DNA from: a virus
Length of the DNA: 20,342 nucleotides
Direction: 5' to 3' (one strand)
Virus record (IMG/VR): IMGVR_UViG_3300025071_000076
Location: 1 to 20,342 of that record
Made by a program: the position numbers and the translations under genes
Notes under the pieces: model-generated
What the model was told of the DNA's origin: nothing
Seen by the model: only the letters and a program-made list of their open reading frames with translations
Databases searched by the model: none
Shown: piece by piece, positions 9,801 through 15,689 of the stretch
Layout of the letters: each line of letters begins with the position of its first letter
How positions within the stretch are numbered: position 1 is the first letter of the stretch

Positions 9801-11020
9801 TCTATTGATGAAACCAACAAAGAAGGCTGCATAATATCTACATCTAAAGGCAAAGGAATGTTAAGTAATACTTTAGTTACTTTATTTTCCATAAACTCAA
9901 CTATAGTACTTCTAAACGCATCTTCTTCGTCTTCTACGCTCATTGGTGGAGCGTCTTTAACATTGTACATAAAATAACCGTCTTGTTTTGGAATAAAAGC
10001 TGGTTGCGTAAATGGTGCGAATATAGAATATTCACCATCTAAAAACTTATATCTATAACTAAATCTTACAAATTTTTCTTTTAAAAAATCAGGATCGCCA
10101 TTATATAATGGTTCGTAATAATAGTTAAAGTTAAAAATAATTTTAACACCAGTAATTAAAGCAGGCATTGTAGCGCCAGTTATCGTTACAACTCCACTTA
10201 CTACATTATACCCGCTTACTATTGCTCCTGTTATAGGAATTAAAGCTCCATTATTATCTATGTAAGCTATAGTTGCACCAGGTATTATATCATTGTTTAT
10301 GCTTGGTAATTGAACTGTAAAAGTAGTAGCTCCAACGTTTACTGGTCCATTTAATAGCGCGGTTCCTCCGTCAGGATAAAACTCGCTAGAAACATCAAAC
10401 ATAGTAGTTTCAAAACTATTTGCCGTGTCAGGACTTTCTCTCCATAAATCAATAGGCTGAAAAGGGTTGTATTTAGCTACAGATATTTGGTCTTCATTAC
10501 TATAAAACGGCTTTGACGCGGCGCCAGCTGAAAAAGTTTTAGCATCATCTATATTTATTTTTCTAGGTTGATTTCTGTTGTCAGTAAAAAATAATAAATT
10601 TTCAATTAAATTAATTCCAGTTATAGGGTTTAACTGTGAAAAATTTAAAAAAGCACCAGTAACTAATTGACTAGCTGTGTCTGTTAAAGTGTTATATTGA
10701 AATATAAAATGTTTTGAGCCAGTACCTGATTCTATGTAGGCGCTTGTAGTGTTATTTGTTAAAAAAACAAAAACACTATCGCTGTTTTCATCAGTTAAAA
10801 CTCCTATAGATTTTAAATCTGAAACACTTGTAATAGTGGCAAAATCAGCTGTTGAAACTAAGCCATTACCTAAAGCGTTTTCTAAAGCACCAACGTTTGA
10901 TCCTTCAGATTTACTAACCTGAGTGTTTAATGCATTTCTATACTCTCCATTAGGTATTAAACGATCGTCAAGATCTTTGTTCATTCTACCTTTTATAAAG
11001 TTATTAACAATTTGTGCCAT
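6884..11020 (-). CDS. Large tail protein, 1378 residues, propeller-like nozzle/stabilisation protein with inserted beta modules
   Basis: Residues 1-50 (MAQIVNNFIKGRMNKDLDDR, then LIPNGEYRNALN) match the start I associate with tail-nozzle or stabilisation proteins of short-tailed marine phages. The block near residue 150 (LIENLLFFTDNRNQPRKINI) is typical of a beta-propeller blade. Four beta-rich modules of 60-80 residues interrupt this core at about 223-300, 438-510, 577-648 and 930-988. The second and third carry an SGTGI or SGSGI motif, a Val-rich strand and a final strand of the LTF/LNF type. Residues about 1150-1290 look like an Ig- or cadherin-like domain, and the end is Gly-rich with several cysteines (SGSGGGGGAPIPSCGG). 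It begins 6 bases after the adaptor-like gene. It probably forms the exit channel of a short tail. Tail role is moderately sure; the exact subunit is inferred. Confidence 0.85.
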   Translation of the reverse strand: MAQIVNNFIKGRMNKDLDDRLIPNGEYRNALNTQVSKSEGSNVGALENALGNGLVSTADFATITSVSDLKSIGVLTDENSDSVFVFLTNNTTSAYIESGTGSKHFIFQYNTLTDTASQLVTGAFLNFSQLNPITGINLIENLLFFTDNRNQPRKINIDDAKTFSAGAASKPFYSNEDQISVAKYNPFQPIDLWRESPDTANSFETTMFDVSSEFYPDGGTALLNGPVNVGATTFTVQLPSINNDIIPGATIAYIDNNGALIPITGAIVSGYNVVSGVVTITGATMPALITGVKIIFNFNYYYEPLYNGDPDFLKEKFVRFSYRYKFLDGEYSIFAPFTQPAFIPKQDGYFMYNVKDAPPMSVEDEEDAFRSTIVEFMENKVTKVLLNIPLPLDVDIMQPSLLVSSIDILYKESDSLAVKVLDTVTIDQMKASTSSVRLNGAITSNANMAVDYVSGVPKIGAIASGTGIVNRPTVVSFNAVTNVLTLSSAQTLADDTFITIGNDKIFTYEYQSKKPYKTLPSDELIRVYDKVPVKALAQEIISNRIVYGNFQDKHTPPASLNYNVAASEKLDFSLNTADGLVTNGPYSAGVTTLTLAPRLGTILVGDIITGSGISNGTRVQTFNGSNSITLTKATTLTINNGNVLNFEPGGATINTTSKIEYPNSSLKTNRSYQVGIVLSDRYGRQSTVILSSSNDLVTVGSGAAAQEFLGSTVFSPYITTGTNTLTWPGNSLKVLFNDPISSGALPNSPGLYNGDISTKAYNPLGWYSYKIVVKQQEQEYYNVYLPGVMAAYPDDALLEINKTSHAVLINDNINKVPRDLSEVGPTQRQFRSSVVLNGRVENNDVNQNPPGDDAGSWNKQYYPGTTNQVVSTIAGNNDLFNAESALSYIPSAEFYNVDSDPLIARISNVAKFGIPATIISAISPAVAESPNVTGLTNIIGTILPGMSVSGFELPASLKVKSINSTNLILTESVTLALGTKLIFTPSNPDESVQNLAVLETDGVESLLDIFWETTSTGLISDLNDAILDSTTSSNIINNFNPNIFNEGLADSSLISSNFQLVDNFGTAVPYVVQDPPQLTLTNVTDNNGLPKNDQFEFVNNNNGTYNIRTVGTFYFGYDPPAVDRFFNFEFTSLVNGVTNIIAINNVSLGNLPPIITGCPTGPITWISGQSLNLVTLTGKNGSAGTGTSGNSAKDLEYDLVVMGADGASYGPTNSSVPGNGSFIFSYNDIIGSSRTAIISFAPGIQVPNQAYNFTVKLTDAGPDTDTCAFVVNVTNGVCGYFIGILPSIVGAEDVVFTVVNCDGTTYTFDYPNDGSPYPFTTAVVGQPMRGPRLCALTTPIMNYKIAGVPQTALTPFFGPLFPSGSGGGGGAPIPSCGG
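9541..9634 (-). repeat. Beta-module segment in the large tail gene, DNA copy shared with the neck gene
   Basis: This stretch encodes about residues 463-494 of the 1378-residue tail protein, including VVSFNAVTNVLTLSSAQTL. It aligns without gaps to 12577-12670 in the 327-residue neck gene, with roughly 70-75 percent identical bases by eye. That is higher than expected for two unrelated structural genes and suggests duplication or exchange of a module. Confidence 0.7.
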
Positions 11021-11026
11021 TTAATT

Positions 11027-12262
11027 CTAGTGTTTAATCCATTTAGATTTACCTCTCATTACTTGAACTATTTCATCAAGCTTAATATTAGATAATCTTA
11101 TCTTTGCGTTTCTTAAAGAAGCTGATTTTTCTTTTTTAAATCTTTGTACTACGTACTCTTGTTGTCCAGCTCTATTAGCTATTAAATTATAAGATATGCT
11201 TTTGTACATAGCATCTTCTGCCATTTTAGGAACCTTAGTGTCTAAGTCATAAGCTAGTCCATCTGATATATATTCTAGTACTATTAATCTTCCTACTAAA
11301 TTGCTAGAAAAAGTAAACCTACCTTCTCTTTCGTTTATACCAAACCAACCGTTTGCTTGAGAATATTGAGCGTCTAACCCATATAGTCTACCCCAATTAA
11401 AAGGACCATTCATGCCATACATACTCATAGCATAATTAAAATCTGTATCAAAAGCGTAGCTTGAATTTATTAATCTATCATTAGCTTGACTCCATCTTTC
11501 TTCTGTTATAGAAGTGCCCTCAACATTTTCACCATGACTATCTTGAGTAGGTTGGCCTACTTTATCTTGTAAAAAAGTATTGTAAGGATTTGTGGTTAAA
11601 TTGTTTGTAGGATATATTATTCTTTTAACACCTAGTTGATCTATCCAAGACATTCTAACATAGTTAACGTAGTCTTGAGGTATTGTTAATGATAAAGATT
11701 CAGGTATTGTTAACTCAGATGAATGTATACTTTTTAAAGTATCATAACTAAATTCTTGTAAAGATCTTTTAGCAAAAAATAACACATCAGATTTTTTAGC
11801 TGTTTGTATTATTTTACCATCACCTACATAACCAACCATATAATTATCTATAATATCATTTAGTTTTACGTAAGCATATTCGCCATAATTATTTTCTACA
11901 GCTTGACCAAATGCTTTGTCTATATCTGTAAGTCCGTACTTACCTCCAGTTAATGATTTTAATTGAACAACAATATAAGCATTTGCCCCAGGACCAACAC
12001 TTAAAGTTAAAGTGTTATTTTCTAGTGATATTAACGTTATAACCTCTGACCAAGTACCAGCAATACCTGTAGCACTAGTATATACTTTAAAATTATTTAA
12101 AGAGTAATCTGCATCGTTAGGATTCCAGCTATTTGCACTACCCATAACTAAATTAGTATCAAAAGTAGTTGGAAGGGTCTGATTAGCAGTATTTCCTGCG
12201 TCACCTCTAAAGCCTTGCGAACCTTGATAGTATTGTTGATTTGTTTCAGTTATTAAAGACAT
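11027..12262 (-). CDS. Head-tail adaptor / tail tubular protein A-like, 411 residues
   Basis: The C-terminal three quarters look like a gatekeeper or adaptor ring protein of a short tail. A helical N-part of this core (about residues 108-175, including YGLTDIDKAFGQAVENNYGE) leads into SDVLFFAKRSLQEFSYDTLK, then a beta segment with TIPESLSLTIPQDYVNYVRM. A long helix-rich end finishes in basic sequence (MRGKSKWIKH). The first 100 residues are an extra region: a short Gly-X-Y stretch (GSQGFRGDAG, Gly at 14, 17, 20 and 23) and a beta-rich domain at about 40-105. It lies 3 bases after the stop of the upstream neck gene and 6 bases before the large tail gene, so the three are surely cotranscribed. 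It is the only gene here ending in TAG. The adaptor role comes from order and general resemblance. Confidence 0.8.
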   Translation of the reverse strand: MSLITETNQQYYQGSQGFRGDAGNTANQTLPTTFDTNLVMGSANSWNPNDADYSLNNFKVYTSATGIAGTWSEVITLISLENNTLTLSVGPGANAYIVVQLKSLTGGKYGLTDIDKAFGQAVENNYGEYAYVKLNDIIDNYMVGYVGDGKIIQTAKKSDVLFFAKRSLQEFSYDTLKSIHSSELTIPESLSLTIPQDYVNYVRMSWIDQLGVKRIIYPTNNLTTNPYNTFLQDKVGQPTQDSHGENVEGTSITEERWSQANDRLINSSYAFDTDFNYAMSMYGMNGPFNWGRLYGLDAQYSQANGWFGINEREGRFTFSSNLVGRLIVLEYISDGLAYDLDTKVPKMAEDAMYKSISYNLIANRAGQQEYVVQRFKKEKSASLRNAKIRLSNIKLDEIVQVMRGKSKWIKH

Positions 12263-12265
12263 GTA

Positions 12266-13249
12266 TTAAGATTTTTCATTAGTTTCTACTTGCTGAGCTT
12301 CTTGCATAGCCGCTTCAACAACAAGAGGATCGTTTATTATTATACCACAGTATTTTAATATATTAATTACAATATTTGTTTTTTCAGATACATCAAGTTC
12401 AAAATCAACTGATTCTCCAGAGTTCCAAATATATTGACCTACGCTACCAGTACTAAAAGCCCATAACGGAGCTGTTGGCGTAGTTATACCATTAACAGTT
12501 ATGCTATTCGGTAATGGATCTATTGTTAAAGTTAATGAATTAAAAACTTCGCTAGAAAAAGTTAAAACAACTCCAGCGGCTAGTGTTTGAGGGGTACTTA
12601 ATGTTAACAAATTAGTTACTTGATTAAAAGAAACAACAGTAGTACCACCAGTTATACCAGTTCCGGAAACAGTATTATTTGGAAAAGGTATTCCACTAGT
12701 TAAAGCTAAAGTAGCTGTTGCTGAGTTAGCTGTTGCTAACGGAATAGCACCAACGCTAGCCACAGGAGTTACATCTGCATTAGAAGTATAAAACAACGGG
12801 TAACTTATTGTTGGTTTTGTTAATTTAGATCTTGTTATTTTGTTGTAATCGCTCACGCTTACTAATTGTGTTATTGATTGCGTGTTATGATTACCAGTGT
12901 AATTAGATATTACATCACCTATTTTGTAGAGTGTTTGTATAGGTATATTAGGAATGAAAGCATTTACTGAAGTCGCTAAACCTGTATCATATATAAATGG
13001 TATTGTTTTTTCAAAAGGATGTAGTTTATAAGCCACGTCTTTAAACATGTTAAAAAACTCTGTATCGTTTTGTGTATTTTTTTGATTCTGACGGTTTACT
13101 TGATTTCCGTCTGGAAAATATGAATTGAATATTTCTTCTTGTACTTGAGCGGCAATACTGTTAAACTCCGTTGGAGTAACATAACCTCTTTGCTCTTTGT
13201 TTAAAATGTACAAGACTGTTGTATATACTGTATTTATATTTACCGCCAT
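12266..13249 (-). CDS. Neck / head-tail connector-like protein, 327 residues, with inserted beta module
   Basis: The N-terminal 100 residues are helical (VYTTVLYILNKEQRGYVTPT, then EFNSIAAQVQEEIFNSYFPD) and the C-terminus is helical again (about 285-327). Between them lies a beta-rich middle. Residues about 163-234 form a Thr/Ser/Ala-rich module with TVSGTGITGGTTVVSFNQVT and LTLSTPQTLAAGVVLTFSSE. It closely resembles the second beta module in the 1378-residue tail protein, down to the DNA. Without this insert the protein would be about 255 residues, a common size for neck proteins. Its place between head genes and the adaptor-like gene supports a connector role; no enzyme motif is seen. The ATG lies 19 bases after the U-run of a terminator, so expression probably depends on read-through. 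Confidence 0.8.
   Translation of the reverse strand: MAVNINTVYTTVLYILNKEQRGYVTPTEFNSIAAQVQEEIFNSYFPDGNQVNRQNQKNTQNDTEFFNMFKDVAYKLHPFEKTIPFIYDTGLATSVNAFIPNIPIQTLYKIGDVISNYTGNHNTQSITQLVSVSDYNKITRSKLTKPTISYPLFYTSNADVTPVASVGAIPLATANSATATLALTSGIPFPNNTVSGTGITGGTTVVSFNQVTNLLTLSTPQTLAAGVVLTFSSEVFNSLTLTIDPLPNSITVNGITTPTAPLWAFSTGSVGQYIWNSGESVDFELDVSEKTNIVINILKYCGIIINDPLVVEAAMQEAQQVETNEKS
12577..12670 (-). repeat. Beta-module segment in the neck gene, DNA copy shared with the large tail gene
   Basis: This is the partner of the 9541-9634 segment. It encodes VVSFNQVTNLLTLSTPQTLA and flanking residues inside the 327-residue neck protein. The ungapped alignment keeps codon phase, so the two protein copies correspond residue by residue. 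Confidence 0.7.
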
Positions 13250-13263
13250 TATTTTTATTTTTT

Positions 13264-13301
13264 ATACTAAAAAGGCGGCCGAAACCGCCCTATATTAGTA
13301 T
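13264..13301 (-). terminator. Rho-independent terminator after the 272-residue gene
   Basis: On the minus strand a GC stem GGCGG / CCGCC (13285-13289 with 13274-13278) encloses the loop TTTCGG and is followed at once by five U (13273-13269). The whole sits in a longer imperfect palindrome with outer arms ATACTAA and TTAGTAT at 13264-13270 and 13295-13301. It begins 10 bases after the stop of the 272-residue gene and ends just before the neck gene. The U-run lies on the minus-strand side only, so it should act on the transcript of these genes. Confidence 0.8.
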
Positions 13302-13310
13302 CACTTGTTT

Positions 13311-14129
13311 TTATAGTTTTTTATCTATAGATCTATATACTTCTACGCCTTCATCAGTTTTTAACCATGATGCAAATGCAGAGTATGGATTTTCATCAAA
13401 CGGTACGTTCATTAGTTTTCTACCATTTGATCCCCATGTAAAAGATCTTTGATCTCCTGAAATATTTATTATGTTCATTTCAACAGCACGTATAGCAAAG
13501 TTTCTTAATTGAACGTTTTCGTCATTAGCTAAAGCTATAAATTGATTTGGGTTTGATCTAGCATATAATAAAAGATCTCTTTTTATTTCTTTAGAACTCA
13601 TGTCGTTTACTTTAGAGCCTATTTCTACACGTAATATTGCTTCAGCAAAATCTACCTCCATATTTCTAGCTGCTGTCATAGCTTCAAGTTGAAGGTTTAA
13701 AATATCTAATTCGTCTACAGCTTCTTCTACAGCGCTATATTCTTCATACGCTTTACCTTTTAAAGGGTGATATAAAGATAATAATTTTTGTAAGTTTTGT
13801 TTAGATTTTTCTACTTTCAAAGTACCATTGTCAAAACGTATATGACCCATAGTACATTCACCTTTTTGCTCGTCTACCAAAGGAGAGTCTTGGTTTGTAG
13901 CATATTTTATTTCTCTTTGTTTTCCAGTCTTCTCATCAAAATAAAGCAACGCGTGCTTTCTAGTGTGTTTACCTGGTATAGTATATGTTAAAGGTGTTTT
14001 ATTACCTTTAAGAAAATATACTCTGTCTTTTATTTCCCAACTTGGTTTAGCTGGTTTTGTAGGTGCAGTTTTTACTACTACCTCTTGAGGTGCAACCTCA
14101 ATAGTTTCTGCTTTAGCTTTTTTAGCCAT
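13311..14129 (-). CDS. Probable virion-associated protein, 272 residues, function unknown
   Basis: I do not recognise a named family. Residues 1-30 are Lys/Ala/Pro-rich and probably disordered (MAKKAKAETIEVAPQ). Residues about 32-110 look beta-rich (VYFLKGNKTPLTYTI). From about 118 on the protein is helical and charged, with the block AVDELDILNLQLEAM and later DENVQLRNFAIRAVEMNI. A well-ordered-looking end follows (FTWGSNGRKLMNVPFDENPY, then SAFASWLKTDEGVEVYRSID). It lies directly after the major capsid gene and before the neck genes, and has hairpin terminators on both sides. This points to a separately dosed head-associated protein, such as a decoration, minor head or completion protein. 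That role is inference; no catalytic motif is visible. The leader is identical over 22 bases (start codon included) to that of the scaffold-like gene. Confidence 0.8.
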   Translation of the reverse strand: MAKKAKAETIEVAPQEVVVKTAPTKPAKPSWEIKDRVYFLKGNKTPLTYTIPGKHTRKHALLYFDEKTGKQREIKYATNQDSPLVDEQKGECTMGHIRFDNGTLKVEKSKQNLQKLLSLYHPLKGKAYEEYSAVEEAVDELDILNLQLEAMTAARNMEVDFAEAILRVEIGSKVNDMSSKEIKRDLLLYARSNPNQFIALANDENVQLRNFAIRAVEMNIINISGDQRSFTWGSNGRKLMNVPFDENPYSAFASWLKTDEGVEVYRSIDKKL

Positions 14130-14148
14130 AATATAATATAATTAAATA
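14127..14148 (-). repeat. Duplicated 22-base leader, copy before the 272-residue gene
   Basis: The start codon and the 19 bases before it are identical to the sequence at 16899-16920 in front of the scaffold-like gene. Read on the coding strand it is TTTAATTATATTATATTATG with two further matching bases upstream. It has no Shine-Dalgarno sequence. It could be a translation-initiation leader or part of a promoter region. Confidence 0.75.
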
Positions 14149-14149
14149 G

Positions 14150-14178
14150 TTTATAAAAGTAATAATTACCCCCGTCAA
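14150..14178 (-). promoter_or_regulatory. Candidate sigma70-type promoter for the 272-residue gene
   Basis: On the minus strand TTGACG (14178-14173) and TATAAA (14155-14150) are separated by exactly 17 bases, the standard spacing for -35 and -10 boxes, with five of six consensus bases in each. The -35 box lies inside the terminator hairpin of the capsid gene. The ATG is 20 bases past the -10 box, so a transcript would have a very short leader. In Bacteroidota the main sigma factor uses a different consensus, so this could also be chance in AT-rich DNA. Confidence 0.35.
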
Positions 14179-14192
14179 TACAACGAGGGTAA
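14166..14192 (-). terminator. Hairpin terminator after the major capsid gene
   Basis: On the minus strand TTACCCTCG and CGGGGGTAA form a 9-base-pair stem with one G-U pair and a 9-base loop, starting 21 bases after the capsid stop. The following sequence is U-rich but broken (TTATTACTTTTATAAA), so termination may be partial. The hairpin could also protect the 3' end of the capsid mRNA. Confidence 0.6.
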
Positions 14193-14213
14193 GAATTACA
14201 TTTGTTGAATCAA

Positions 14214-15674
14214 TTAGATTCCTCTGAATAATACAAAGTTGTTAGCAGCTTGAGTTACTAAACATCTTTCTGATAGGAAGTTAACTTCCATAGCATCAAG
14301 AGTTGAAGTAACAGCACCACCGGCAGAACCAGTTAACCAAGACTTCATTCTTCTATCATCAGCTTGAGACGCTCTATATCTTACATGTAAGAAAGGTCTT
14401 CTGATGTTAGTTCCTAAAACTTGATCATATACTGTAGAAGTTCCAGCAGGTACTAATACACCTTCAATTGAATTGATACCTACGATACCACCTCTTGTAG
14501 ATGCGTCGTTTAAGTATTTCCAATCTGTTTTGTAAAAGTCATAAGAACCTCTTCTGAATCCTGAGAATCCAAGGTTTAAAGCCATTTCTTCTGAGTTTTC
14601 AAATAAACCAAAAGCAGTTCCTCCAGCGAATCCACCAGAGATGCTTGCTAGCATATCATCAAAATCTAAAGAAGTTTGTCTTTGTAAGAAAAGCATGTTT
14701 TCTTCAATCGCTCCTTGAGTATCTAAGTTTTTAAGAATTGCATCAAAATCATCAAGACCTGCAGAAGCAGTAAATCCTGTTTGTACATTTCCTCTAGATT
14801 GTATAGCAGCAAATAAACCTTCTGAACCTGGGCTAATATTAATAGCAGCAGCGTTACCTACTTGGTTAAATTCTGCTTCAACCATACTCATTTCTAAGTA
14901 ATCTTCAAAACGTAATCTAGTTTCAGACTCAGCTTTTAAGTACCATAAATACCCAGATGTTCCGTCTTCAGTTGCAACTTCAACCCATCCAATTTGTGCC
15001 ATATCAGAACCAGATACTACGTATTGGCTTCTTAATATGATTGGTGAATTAGAAAATTGAGTAAACTGAGGATCAACAGATACTCTAGGTGAGTTTTGAA
15101 CGTTAGGAGCAACCAATCCAGCCATACTTTGACCTTTTTGGTAATCAGAACCGTAAACAAATATTTTACATCCTGCTTGAACTCCAAGTCTTACATTGTC
15201 AAATGGTTGAAAATGTATAACATTAGGAGTAGCTATAAGAGCACCTGATCCGTAAGCACCAGAATCAACAACAATACCTTTTGATTCAAGACCTGTAACA
15301 GGGTTTAAAACAACGATAGTGTCATTTATTGATATTACATTTACAGCTGGAGCCGGAATAGTAATAGCACTTAAAGGAGCCGCGCCTACGTTAACAATTC
15401 CTACTCCAGAGTAAGAGATATGTAATCTATTTTGTTCAGACCAAATTACTTGATCAGATGTCATTGGCATTTCAGCGCCAACCATTCTTAAGAATCCAGA
15501 TAACGTTCTGTTTCCATAACGCTCTACTTCTTGTTCGTAAATTTCAGGTAAATATTGTTGTGCAAAAGTATTTGTGTTTCCAGCTGTTCCAGCGTTAAAC
15601 TGTAAATAATTGCTATTCAATACCTCCTGTGTTCCTGAAGGGATTAACCCTCCAAATTGTGGATTTAAAGCCAT
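14214..15674 (-). CDS. Major capsid protein, 486 residues
   Basis: Position after portal and scaffold-like genes, length and sequence character point to the main shell protein. The N-terminal arm (MALNPQFGGLIPSGTQEVLN) is followed by a helical stretch with QQYLPEIYEQEVERYGNRTL. A beta-rich block spans about residues 95-185 and includes SINDTIVVLNPVTGLESKG. The axial-type C-terminal part ends in MEVNFLSERCLVTQAANNFV, LFRGI, a closing segment I associate with capsid proteins of marine phages. An HK97-type fold is expected but cannot be shown from sequence alone. Codon choice differs from the neighbours: C-ending codons for Phe, Asn, Ile, Tyr and Asp are frequent, which fits very high expression. 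The ATG is 15 bases after the previous stop, behind an A-rich leader (ACTAACAAAA), and a hairpin terminator follows. Confidence 0.85.
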   Translation of the reverse strand: MALNPQFGGLIPSGTQEVLNSNYLQFNAGTAGNTNTFAQQYLPEIYEQEVERYGNRTLSGFLRMVGAEMPMTSDQVIWSEQNRLHISYSGVGIVNVGAAPLSAITIPAPAVNVISINDTIVVLNPVTGLESKGIVVDSGAYGSGALIATPNVIHFQPFDNVRLGVQAGCKIFVYGSDYQKGQSMAGLVAPNVQNSPRVSVDPQFTQFSNSPIILRSQYVVSGSDMAQIGWVEVATEDGTSGYLWYLKAESETRLRFEDYLEMSMVEAEFNQVGNAAAINISPGSEGLFAAIQSRGNVQTGFTASAGLDDFDAILKNLDTQGAIEENMLFLQRQTSLDFDDMLASISGGFAGGTAFGLFENSEEMALNLGFSGFRRGSYDFYKTDWKYLNDASTRGGIVGINSIEGVLVPAGTSTVYDQVLGTNIRRPFLHVRYRASQADDRRMKSWLTGSAGGAVTSTLDAMEVNFLSERCLVTQAANNFVLFRGI

Positions 15675-15689
15675 TTTTGTTAGTTTTTT

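Noticed and set aside
11021-11029. Possible TAG recoding as in some crAss-like phages
   Set aside because: Only one gene ends in TAG and an in-frame TAA follows one codon later. All other genes end in TAA and none contains an in-frame TAG, so the standard code explains the window.
13219-13452. Plus-strand open frame of 77 codons covering the terminator between the 272-residue and neck genes
   Set aside because: It crosses the terminator hairpin and overlaps two well-supported genes in antisense; no leader or motif.
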